Assembly: GCA_963816855.1 (NCBI GenBank) | Contig: CAWFMA010000006.1 | Location: 111,730-175,729, forward strand | Source of the DNA: DASTFP01 sp963816855 | Lineage (GTDB): Bacteria; Verrucomicrobiota; Verrucomicrobiia; Chthoniobacterales; Terrimicrobiaceae | DNA length: 64,000 nt | Direction: 5' to 3' | Shown here: piece after piece, positions 44,976 to 54,100 of the stretch | Layout: each line of letters opens with the position of its first letter | Position numbering within the stretch: position 1 is the stretch's first letter | Translations under genes and position numbers: made by a program | Notes under the pieces: generated by a model | Told to the model about the DNA's origin: nothing | The model's input: the letters and a program-made list of their open reading frames with translations, nothing else | Databases searched by the model: none

Positions 44976-47150
44976 TCAGGAGGAGAAAAGGTCCCGTTGA
45001 ACGGGCTCCTTGGTTGCGTGCGGCTGAAATTTCTTCGCCAGGTCGTCTAACTTCGCCACGTAATAATCAATATTTTCGTCGCGCGCCTCGGGGGTCCACT
45101 CGGAAACGAACCGGGCGTTCTCGTAGGCCACCACTTTCTTGTTTGCGCCCGTGACATAGTAGGTGATTTGATCGCCCGCCTGGTAGTTCCGCCCGCTCTT
45201 GATGGCAAGCTCGAAGGCGGCGGAACGGTTGCGCGAGGAGGCGGTGATCTTTTTCAGGTAGGAAGCGACGGAGTCCTGGAGCGCCTCGGTCTTGGCGAGC
45301 GCTTCAATCGAGATTTCGCGCTTCCGGATTTTCAGCGCCAGCTCTTCGCGCAAGGCGGCGGCCTTTTCCGGTTCATTCTGGAGCAGCAAGCGAAGAAAGG
45401 TTTCGAGATACTCGCGGAGATACGGTTCCATCCCGCGCGACTTAAGCGCGGCGCCCTTGAGAATGAGTGCACCGGACTCCTCCAATAGAGCGTAGTTCTT
45501 GGCCTTGTAGCTAAACATCGCCGGATATCGCTTATCGAGTTCCACTTCAATCCCCTCCGGGAGCTCGCCTGCGAGGCCCGTCCGCAGCTCCTCGATCGCG
45601 ACCCCCTCGGGCGGGCGAAAATAGATGCCATCGGTATCGATCTCGATGACCTTTGCCCCGCGGGCGGCCAGCCAGCTGACCATCTGTCTGAGGATCTCGC
45701 GCCCCTTGGCGGTCACCTTTTCCGCCGCGTCGAAATCCGCGAAATTTCCCTGGGCGAACCCGAGATAGCCATAGAACGAATTCAGAAGGATCTTGAAGGT
45801 GCCTTGAAGCGCGTGAAGTGTTCCGCGCTCCAGGGGATCTTCCACCAGCCGAAGCGCGCTTTTCGCCTCGAGCCGGAACGCCCGCAGGTCGCGCAGCATC
45901 CCGCCGAAGACGCCGAGAGCGTCGTCCTTTGGCAAGTAGCCGAACGCCAACATCAGCGAGGGGTAAAGAGAGGTTACGTCGCAATGCCAGACGTTTTCGA
46001 TCACTCCGGTCGCAAAGATATCTGTGTAGCCCCCTTCGAAAGGCCGCGCGTTCGGGAGTTCCGGAATCGAATGACGCCGGCGCAGGTACTCGCGGAGAAA
46101 CAACGCGTTGATCTTCGTGGCATTCCCGCGCACGATCACATCCTGATAGTTGTAGGGAAAAATCTGGGCCTGCGTAAAATAACTCCGGCTCAAGATGGCC
46201 GCCACTTCGCGGATCTCCCGGACACGCTGCAGAGCATAGGTTCGGAATTCGCCCGGATCTTCGAGATACGCGCGATGGATTTCCGACCGCGCGAAAGACA
46301 CGCGATCCCGCCCGGCAACCCCAAAGTGCCGCGCCACACCGTCGAGGTCGAAATTTTCAAGCTCTCGCGACGAAACATCATAATATTGGGCGAGGACCCA
46401 TGTGTCCACGATGTGCCGGCCGCGCGTCGTAAACTTCGGATACTGAATGGTCTTCTCCGCGATCTGCAGCCGCGACGGGCGGGCCGCAAGAATCGTGCCG
46501 TCCCGCCCCCAAGCCAGGCGAACCTTGAGCCTCTTCGCGCGCGCCGCGAGGAAGGGCAAAGCGAACTTGAAGAGATGATGGCCTTCGACGACGTCGGGAT
46601 CGCGCGCCTCGATGATCTCAGTGAGCGCTTCCAAGACGGTGCGTTCCGATTCTCCGGAATCCGATTGAACGGCGATGATCTCCTGCCAGCCGGTATGGTC
46701 GCTCAAGGCAATGGCGATTACCGCGTTCCGGTCCGGACTCGAAAATTCATGGCCTTCGGGCGCGGCGGTCAGGACGTCGATTTGCAGCCGGCGCAGGTCT
46801 TCAAAACGCATACCTTTGAAAAGCGTGCGCCCGCACCAGGTGAGGTAGTGCTGGACGGGATCGTTCGAGGCGAAAAATGGCGCGCCTTCCTTCGCGAGCC
46901 GAGATCGCGCTTCCTGAAAGCTTCTCCAGTCCCGGAAGGTGACCAGTTGATCAAGCTTCAGTGCGCCGTCCAGTTGTGTTCCTGAGGAGGTCGCCCAGAG
47001 AAACGGTGAAAAAGGCTCGCTTTGAACGATGGTCAGGCCGTCGGTCCCGCGCACGAAGATCTCTGCCTTGCCCGACGGAGAAAACTCGACCGCGACGATC
47101 CGCTCCATCGGGTCGAAGCCGAATAGTTGCTTATTTTCCGTGAAGATCAC
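44976..47150 (-). CDS. Family B DNA polymerase with degraded exonuclease motifs
   Basis: A 724-residue DNA polymerase. Polymerase motif A (DVTSLYPSLM, 391-400), motif B (KILLNSFYG, 453-461) and motif C (EIDTDGIYF, aspartates 505 and 507) are intact; the C motif has Gly where Ser is common. The 3'-5' exonuclease acidic residues appear lost: Exo I reads QIDVLT (Asp125 kept, Glu replaced by Leu127), Exo II reads EGHHLFKFALPF (Asp replaced by Ala197), and Exo III YALQR has Arg309 for Asp. It should polymerise without proofreading. No lesion-bypass or SOS gene is adjacent. The start ATG at 47150 has no rival. Confidence 0.9.
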   Translation of the reverse strand: MIFTENKQLFGFDPMERIVAVEFSPSGKAEIFVRGTDGLTIVQSEPFSPFLWATSSGTQLDGALKLDQLVTFRDWRSFQEARSRLAKEGAPFFASNDPVQHYLTWCGRTLFKGMRFEDLRRLQIDVLTAAPEGHEFSSPDRNAVIAIALSDHTGWQEIIAVQSDSGESERTVLEALTEIIEARDPDVVEGHHLFKFALPFLAARAKRLKVRLAWGRDGTILAARPSRLQIAEKTIQYPKFTTRGRHIVDTWVLAQYYDVSSRELENFDLDGVARHFGVAGRDRVSFARSEIHRAYLEDPGEFRTYALQRVREIREVAAILSRSYFTQAQIFPYNYQDVIVRGNATKINALFLREYLRRRHSIPELPNARPFEGGYTDIFATGVIENVWHCDVTSLYPSLMLAFGYLPKDDALGVFGGMLRDLRAFRLEAKSALRLVEDPLERGTLHALQGTFKILLNSFYGYLGFAQGNFADFDAAEKVTAKGREILRQMVSWLAARGAKVIEIDTDGIYFRPPEGVAIEELRTGLAGELPEGIEVELDKRYPAMFSYKAKNYALLEESGALILKGAALKSRGMEPYLREYLETFLRLLLQNEPEKAAALREELALKIRKREISIEALAKTEALQDSVASYLKKITASSRNRSAAFELAIKSGRNYQAGDQITYYVTGANKKVVAYENARFVSEWTPEARDENIDYYVAKLDDLAKKFQPHATKEPVQRDLFSS

Positions 47151-47274
47151 ACGGGGAATCTAGATCGGAGCAGCGAGATTGCCCAGCCCCCACCCTTTCT
47201 CAGAACGCTGGATGGAGGCCAGGGAGATCCAGTCGCTGTATTTCCGCCGCAGTTTCGGCTAACTCAAGGCAGCA

Positions 47275-47904
47275 ATGAACAATTCCTTCATCCTATGGCA
47301 CCTCGGCGTGGCTTTAGTCATTGTCACGGTGGCATTCGCCTTGTCGCTCAAGGCCGCGACCCTTTATAGGCACGCCGGACTGGCGCTTCTGAGCGCGAGC
47401 CTTGGAACCGAGGCGCTTTCAAACCTGGTTTCCTTTCTCCTGATTGCGCTGGCATCTGGCAACGCGCCGCTTCTCCTCTGGTCTTCTGGAATTCTCCGCT
47501 ACGTAAGCCTCGGTCTCCTCTTGGGAGGATGGATTTCCCTAGCCTCCGGCAAAGCGATTTCCGCCCGCGATCGCACCGACGCGAAGCCTCTTGCTCCCAT
47601 GATTTCAGGAAAGAGTTTGGTGGCGTGGACGATCGTTGCCGTCTTGGTCATCTCGGTGCTGGCCGCAGCCTGGGCTCTGATGATGATGTTTGCCGCGGGC
47701 ATGAAGACCGTGCCTCGCCTTGCGGGCGAGGAAGCCCTGACCGGCGCGCTCCCCTCGCTAATTGTTCTACCCATCTCGATCGGCTTATGCGTTCTGGGGT
47801 TCTACCGGGCAGCGGGCAGGATTTTCATCGCGCTTGGCATCCTCTCCGGATTGATCAACCTTGCTTGCACCGTCCTGATCGCGATTTCCTATTGGTTTCC
47901 TTAG
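47275..47904 (+). CDS. Hypothetical membrane protein (six helices)
   Basis: A 209-residue polytopic protein with hydrophobic stretches around 8-25, 35-60, 68-88, 118-140, 160-180 and 188-207. No motif is recognised. The 3' end overlaps the convergent GH16-like gene's tail by about 120 bases. It is divergent from the polymerase gene, 125 bases away. Confidence 0.7.
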   Translation: MNNSFILWHLGVALVIVTVAFALSLKAATLYRHAGLALLSASLGTEALSNLVSFLLIALASGNAPLLLWSSGILRYVSLGLLLGGWISLASGKAISARDRTDAKPLAPMISGKSLVAWTIVAVLVISVLAAAWALMMMFAAGMKTVPRLAGEEALTGALPSLIVLPISIGLCVLGFYRAAGRIFIALGILSGLINLACTVLIAISYWFP

Positions 47905-48801
47905 CGATCCGTCGAAAGCCCGGGTTTTCTCAAAACAAAATTCCGTTTTAGTACTATCAAGCGCGTTTAAAAAAGCGCAGGGCCGGTCGAGCGGGCGATA
48001 ACCACGAAAGTGTTCAACGGCAAAGATCTTTGGGTACTTGTTTGCCGAGGGCAGTTCCCGTCTCTCGGCGAACTCATATATGCCGAGCATGAATTGCATT
48101 GGATACGCAGGCGACTGGTGGACCACTTTGATCAACCGGTCATCGACGTAAAATGCTACAAAACGCGGCGTCCACTCGGCGGCGTAGGTGTGCGTCTCGA
48201 CGGCATGGATGGCAACCTTCTCGGCGGTGAAGTTATCGGTGATGGCGGGATCTCCGAACGGGTGGAGGCCCATCCCGATGCGAGTGGAAAGCGGGTGGAT
48301 GTCACGTCCGAAAATCTCGCAAATGCAAATTTCGGCAGAGCGGCTCGGTTCGTCTTCATAGCCAATCATCCAAAAGGCTACCATGTTCGCTGGGTCATCG
48401 ATTGCGCGAGCCTGAAGCTCAAACAAGCCGTACTGCGGTGCATAGAGCTTAACGTTTTGCTGCTCTTCGCGCACGACAAGGCCTTGCTGGAACCGATGTT
48501 GGCCGATGACGGTACCGACAGGTCCGGAGAAAAGACCGGTTTGAAGTGAGGAAACCCGCAAGAACCCAGAGTAATCAGGACTCCAAGGTTCCTGATCCTC
48601 CTCGATGAGCAAGCGGAGCGTTCCGCCTCCCACCGCGTAGCGAGCTGCTGCCGCCGTGCGCGAACTCCAGTGCGGCAGGTAGCAGGGGATCCAAAGCCGG
48701 CCATCGAGGCTCGGTTGTTCGAAACGGTCTTCCACCTCGATCACGTAGCCGGCTCGATCGAGGCGCTGGCCCGGCTGGGGATCTGTCAGTCCGCCTGCCA
48801 T
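47785..48801 (-). CDS. GH16-like glycosidase-fold protein
   Basis: The ATG at 48801 gives 338 residues. The core (about 15-260) matches the GH16/concanavalin-like fold: PCYLPHWSSR, SSLQTGLFSGPVGT, FWMIGYEDEP and the catalytic-strand EICICEIFG. Both glutamates of the GH16 E-x-D-x-x-E pattern are in place but the central Asp is Cys. The C-terminal 75 residues beyond the fold are polar and antisense to the membrane protein gene, so the natural stop may have been lost. No signal peptide is visible. Confidence 0.75.
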   Translation of the reverse strand: MAGGLTDPQPGQRLDRAGYVIEVEDRFEQPSLDGRLWIPCYLPHWSSRTAAAARYAVGGGTLRLLIEEDQEPWSPDYSGFLRVSSLQTGLFSGPVGTVIGQHRFQQGLVVREEQQNVKLYAPQYGLFELQARAIDDPANMVAFWMIGYEDEPSRSAEICICEIFGRDIHPLSTRIGMGLHPFGDPAITDNFTAEKVAIHAVETHTYAAEWTPRFVAFYVDDRLIKVVHQSPAYPMQFMLGIYEFAERRELPSANKYPKIFAVEHFRGYRPLDRPCAFLNALDSTKTEFCFEKTRAFDGSLRKPIGNRDQDGASKVDQSGEDAKRDENPARCPVEPQNA

Positions 48802-48917
48802 TGTTGTTGGCTCACACGCTTTTCGGCCATCTTTACCGTGTCCATTTTCCGTTTCAAGCCTGCTCACCCCTTTCCGCTGGGGAAGATCAAGATTTCAACT
48901 GAGAAAGGTTCCGTTTA

Positions 48918-49100
48918 TCAGGAGAGAATCGCCGTTTTTCGCGTCCATGCGTCCATCAGGCATGGTGTCACTAGAATCGCATCGGCGGCGACGATCTCTT
49001 CCCGAAGCCTCTCGGCGAAACTCTCCACCGCAACGTCTTTGGCGGAGACGACCCCGTAGAGCTCCATCGCCGGCAGCAGGCTGTTAAGAATATGAGCCAA
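48918..49100 (-). pseudogene. C-terminal remnant of a methyltransferase-like protein
   Basis: A 60-codon minus frame reads LLPAMELYGVVSAKDVAVES and ends with ILVTPCLMDAWTRK. This resembles the last 60 residues of class I SAM-dependent methyltransferases; the catalytic part is absent and the frame is closed upstream. Evidence is motif-like only. Confidence 0.35.
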
Positions 49101-49660
49101 ATATCGGATACACAGGCGAGTCCGACCCTCCTTCCACGCGAGAGCTCAAAATCACTGGTTCCCGGTCGGTGTCCGAGGAAGGATCGACACTCATCTACGT
49201 TATTCTGGCCGCCATCGCGCTGTTGATTGTCCGTGGAGGGGTCGACAGTCGCGCGCGATCAGTAAGGTATTTCTGCGACCGCCGGTCCCATTGATCCGAT
49301 ACGCAGGCATTCGGTCAAATGTGCGTTGCTGGATAAATAGGCCGATTTCCCGGAAACGCTTCTCTTCTAGATCAGGCCGAGGGCGAAGCGACCTGGCTGT
49401 TCATCGTGCCCGGCGCGGTGATGGCCTTTTTGTTGCATGGCCGCATCTCGAAAGCCACGCCGGCGACAATGAGGTCGGATCATCGACTGACTGATTTGGG
49501 GAATGGAACTTTCAGAGCGATACCTGTTCACGGGCAAATTTGGGGCAATCAGGCGCGACTTGCGGCAACTACCGCGGTGCAATTCGGTTTACCGGCGGAC
49601 CGATTCTAGATAGGATCGCAAATCATCGGCGCAGAACCCCGGCCGATCGGTAAGGCAAAA
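49101..49660. other. Non-coding gap
   Basis: About 560 bases with no supported gene. A GTG frame at 49169-49294 could encode a 41-residue peptide with one hydrophobic segment (LIYVILAAIALLIVRGG), but there is no ribosome site. I see no repeat or RNA-like fold. Confidence 0.4.
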
Positions 49661-51175
49661 GTGAGAACTTCACCGTGGCGTCACGAGCGATCGTCGCGCT
49701 TTTTTCCTCCTGCCGAACCCGTGGTTTTGAATGTTCGCCCGAAGCATTCAAAACTCACCGAATCCGCGCCACCGGGGACAATTTTCTCCCGGGTCGTTCC
49801 AACTAAGGCCGTTGGTCGCGCTCTTGTGGTCCTCCTTGCCGAGGCGTTCCTGTTTTGCGATCTGGCATTTGGTCTCCCATCCTTGCGTGACCAGCTGGCG
49901 CTGGCGGAGAAGGACGACGATACCAATGCGCAAATCGAGCTGATCCGGCGCATTCTGGATACCGAGCCCAGCGACGACGAGCTGCGCGGACGATTGACCG
50001 AACTTTGGATCTCCGTCGAGGATTATGATATGGCCGAGAGCGCGTTGCGAGACTGGACGAACGCTCCGGAGGCTACTCGCAAGCGTGTCCTTGCCGCGGC
50101 GCTTTTTCATCGCGACCAGAAAAAAGATAAAGCCGTCGCGTTGCTTGAAGGGTATCTGGCTGGACATGCGGAGGATGTCGAGATCACGCGCCAGCTCGCG
50201 GGGTATTTGGATAAAATGGGCTCGAACAAAGAGCTGGTCGATCTCCTCGACAAGGCGCCGGGGAGCGAGCAAGAGGCGGACTTGCTCCTCTTGCGGGCCG
50301 TCGCGCGAAGAAAATTGCAGGATTTCCCGGGCGCGGTGCGGGATTTTGCGGCGGCGGACAAGCTGAGTCCGGAGGATTCGGGCATCGCTGCAAACCGCCC
50401 TTCTTTCGACCGTTTGCGAGCGGCCCTGGCAGGGATCGAAGCCGCGAACACCCTTCTCGCCCGGAACCCCGGCGATCTCCGCGCGCGTCTTGCGAGGTCC
50501 TATTGGTACTTAACGACAGGATCCGCTGGCGATCTTGCCTTGGAGGATGCGCGCCAAGCCCGCGAGGCTGATCCCGGATCGGTAACGGCACTTCTCCTTT
50601 TCGCGATGGCGTCGAACCAGGCGGGCAAATTGTCTGCGGCCCAAGCGTTGGAGACGCTGCAGGTCGATACTTCCAAGCCGCTCCCAACTCCGGAAACGCT
50701 GGATCGTTTCCAGCGCTGTGACGCCCGGATTGCACAGCAGCCGAAAGAGGTTTCTTTGCTTCTCGAACGCGGCCGGGAGCTGGCGGATAACGCCCAGCAA
50801 TACCGGCTCGCGGCGCGCGATGCGGAAGAGGTGCTCGAGATCAATCCCCGCAACGTCTCCGCCCGGGCCGCGAAGATCCGGGAGTTTGCAAAGCTTGGCC
50901 GTTCAGACGACGCGGCCATCGAACTCCGTGTCCTGGAAACCCAGAATCCGCCTCGCGGGGTCCTCGCCGGCTCGCTCAGTGAAATGGCGGATGCGAGCTT
51001 CGCGGCTTCGCGGCTTGATGCCGCTCTCGAGTATGTCAACCGGGCGATCAAGTTGAAGCCCGAAGCACACTATTATAAGCAACGGGCGGCTATCCTTCAA
51101 CGGCTTGAGCGCTTTTCGGAAGCGACCTCCGATCTCGCTCTCGCAAGACAAATGCAAAAGGACGGCGACCGGTGA
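49661..51175 (+). CDS. TPR-repeat protein, probably exported
   Basis: A 504-residue protein with an N-terminal hydrophobic stretch (about 50-70, ALVVLLAEAFLFCDLAFG) and then helical TPR-like repeats to the C-terminus, e.g. LDAALEYVNRAIKLKPEAHYY and RLAARDAEEVLEINP. The gene stop overlaps the GTG of the alpha-2-macroglobulin gene, so they are translationally coupled. A start downstream near the hydrophobic stretch would give a cleaner signal peptide. It probably serves as an assembly partner of the A2M protein in the envelope; this is inference from position. Confidence 0.78.
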   Translation: MRTSPWRHERSSRFFPPAEPVVLNVRPKHSKLTESAPPGTIFSRVVPTKAVGRALVVLLAEAFLFCDLAFGLPSLRDQLALAEKDDDTNAQIELIRRILDTEPSDDELRGRLTELWISVEDYDMAESALRDWTNAPEATRKRVLAAALFHRDQKKDKAVALLEGYLAGHAEDVEITRQLAGYLDKMGSNKELVDLLDKAPGSEQEADLLLLRAVARRKLQDFPGAVRDFAAADKLSPEDSGIAANRPSFDRLRAALAGIEAANTLLARNPGDLRARLARSYWYLTTGSAGDLALEDARQAREADPGSVTALLLFAMASNQAGKLSAAQALETLQVDTSKPLPTPETLDRFQRCDARIAQQPKEVSLLLERGRELADNAQQYRLAARDAEEVLEINPRNVSARAAKIREFAKLGRSDDAAIELRVLETQNPPRGVLAGSLSEMADASFAASRLDAALEYVNRAIKLKPEAHYYKQRAAILQRLERFSEATSDLALARQMQKDGDR

Positions 51176-54100
51176 ACTACTCGACGGTCGTTCTTTTCGC
51201 GACGGTTCTGGCGTTGCTGGCTGGCGGCACTCGGGGCCAAGAGCCGTCACGTCCGGCGGATTCTCTCTCCAGCGGGATGGGCCAGGGCGAGTCCGCACGA
51301 GATCCTCGCGCCGGCGGTCTTGCGGTCGACGGCATCGAGGAGGGGCTGCGCGCCGGTTCCACGTTGACGATTACCTTCCCGGTTGAGATGGTGCCTGCCG
51401 ACAGAATTGACGCGGAAGACGTCGAATCTCCGATCGAGATCTCGCCGGCCTTGGACGCCGGTTTTACCTGGCGAACGCAGTCCCAGGGCGAGCTGACGAT
51501 TGAAGGCCCGTTGATCCCGGGCCAGTCCTATCAATTCAGCTTGCGGGAGGGCACGAAGGATCCTGGCGGCAACCCGCTGCTGCCGGATGCTTGGGGCTTT
51601 GAGATGACGGCGCCCGAGTTGCGGGTCATCGAGGAAGACTATGGCGAACGCGCCACCCTCAACGCTCGTCCGCAGGTTCCCATCGAATTCAACTATCCGG
51701 TTCGAATTTCTGATGCTGCGAATCGCGTTTGGTTTCAGGATCGCGCCAGCCGGACTCGATTTCCCGCGGAGATTTTGCTCAACGCGGCGGAGGGCGATCG
51801 GAATGATGCGCCGATCGTTGAAGGGAAGGTCGAAGAGCTGGAGGAGGTAACGGGATTCCGTGTCCGGCCGCTGCAGCCGCTGCCTGTCGGCAGGCGCTAC
51901 GATCTGGTCGTCGACGGCATCTGCGCTGCTTATGGTGGACGCCCGCAAGCTTATCCCCAGGTCTTTCCCCTTGGAACCACACGTCCGATGACCATCGACT
52001 ACGTCGCGGCGCACAATCATCCTCTTGGCACGCCTCACATTGAGGTAAAGTTCAACCAAACGCTCGATGAGAGCGAGTTGCCCAAGGATGCGCTGAGGAT
52101 CTCGCCGGCGGTTTCTCAACTGCACCTTTTCAAGCAGGGGTCTTCCGTGATTGCCGAAGGGAATTTCGATCCGAAATCGCGCTACGTCGTCGAAGTCTCC
52201 CCCGAAATCCTTGGCGCGGGAGGTTACGGGATCGCCAAACAGGAAACGTGGGGCGCAACCTTCCGTCCCAAGGATGGCGCGATCCTCTTTCCGGACCGGC
52301 AAATCCGCCAGCGCTCGGTGTTGGGGCTGAACTTCGCTTTTTATCATGTCAACACCTCGGACCTCGAATGGAAACTGGCCGTTGTGCCGCTCGAAAAACT
52401 GCCGGCGGTTCTTTCGCGGGAGCAAGAGTTCACTCGCGTTTTGAGCGACTCCGGGGGCAACCCGCTCTGGACAAGAGAAGGCGCATTTCAGAGGGCCCCT
52501 TCGGAGCCCCTTATTCCCGCTTTTCAATTCAATGTTGTCGCATCGGGAAAGATCTCCGCCGGGCAGGACGACACGGACACCCTGCGCCATATCACCTGGA
52601 AGCCTTCGGACCCCTCGGCGCTCCCGGGACCGATGTTGCTGGAGGTCACAGGAACGGACTCCGGGGGGAGGATCGTCGGCAATCGCGCGCTGATCTTTTT
52701 CGGAGAGATCGCCCTGACCCGTAAATTGACGAAAACCCAGGCCATCATCCGGGCGGCGCGCCTGAGCGACGCGAAGCCGATGCCGAAGTCAACGGTTTCC
52801 GCCCTCGACAAAGACCTAAAGAAGATTGTCGAAGCGACAACGGACTCTGATGGCCTGGCCGTCTTCGACAACCTGGCGATAGCTGGCGCGCAATACTTTC
52901 TGTGCGAGGGCACCCTTCAGCCGGTCAAGCTCTCGGATCAGTTTCCCGGAGGCACAACCAGCGCGCGGGCCCCGCCGCCGCTCCGCGCCCATACGCTGAC
53001 GGATCGCCCCCTCTACAGGCCTGGCCAGTCAATCCAGTTCAAGGGAATCGTGCGAGAGGAGCAGGGCGGAGCACTAAGGATCCCCTCCGGAAAGCCGGTC
53101 AATTGGACCATCGAGCGGGCTTATGAAGGCGAGGTGCTCGCCAGCGGGAAGGGCAAAGTCGATGCTGCTGGCGCATGGAACGGATTCTGGCTGCCCGCGG
53201 CGGGAACGCCTGTGGGGGATTTCGCCATAAAGGCGCTGATCGATGGCCAACCGGCAGGTGCTCGGGCTCAGTTTCAGATCCAAGAATTCCGAAATCCCCC
53301 GTTTTCGGTGGTCTGTGAGACCAAGGATACGCAAAAGCCCGGGCAATCTTCGATTTCCGTTCAATCCCAGTATTTCCATGGAGCGCCAAACGCCGGAAGC
53401 CGCGTGCAATGGACAGCCACCTGGATCAGTGATTCCGCCAACGGAGAATATTACGGCGAGGACTGGACCCGCGTCGATCTTTACTCCGAGCACGCGAAGC
53501 ATCCGGATTACTCCGCGGAAGTTTCCGGCGAGGCCGCCCTGGATGGTTCCGGCAGGGCGACCCTCCAATGCGACGCGCCTTTCAAGGATCCCGGAAACCG
53601 CGCTCAATGCAGCGTGATCTGGAAAGTCGACACTACCGGGCCCGACGGGCAAACAGTTACCGGCGGAGCAACGCAGAAGGTTGCGATGGCGCCGGTCCTG
53701 CTGGGTGTAAAGCGAGCCGAAGCCCGCGAAGGGGCGATTGAGTTTCAGTGGCACGCCGACGAACGATTCGAAAAAGCGCCCGAGAGCGTGGACGTCAAGC
53801 TCTTCCACGTGGAAACAAAATCGGTCAAAGAACGCCTCGCCCCCGAGGTCTACAGATATCGGAACTTCGATCAATACGAGCTGATCGAGCAACGCGAGCG
53901 GGTGACGACCGATCGGTTGGAGTTCACGCCGGGAACCCCGGGCCGCTACGTGGTGGTTGTGTCACCCGCGGCAGGCGGACCGGGCTTTCCCGTGAGCGAG
54001 CAGGCTTATCTTGAAGGGGACGAGGAGTCCCACGTTCCCATCGAATCCGATACCGCCGCGACGGTTTTCTCGGTCAGGGAAGAAAGGGGCGAAGGTTCCA

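Noticed and set aside
49169..49294. 41-codon ORF with one hydrophobic segment
   Set aside because: Too short, GTG start, no ribosome site and no neighbour that would explain it.
51247..52590. 447-codon minus-strand ORF
   Set aside because: It lies opposite the well-supported A2M gene; its protein is arginine-rich without domains. Long antisense frames are expected in GC-rich DNA.
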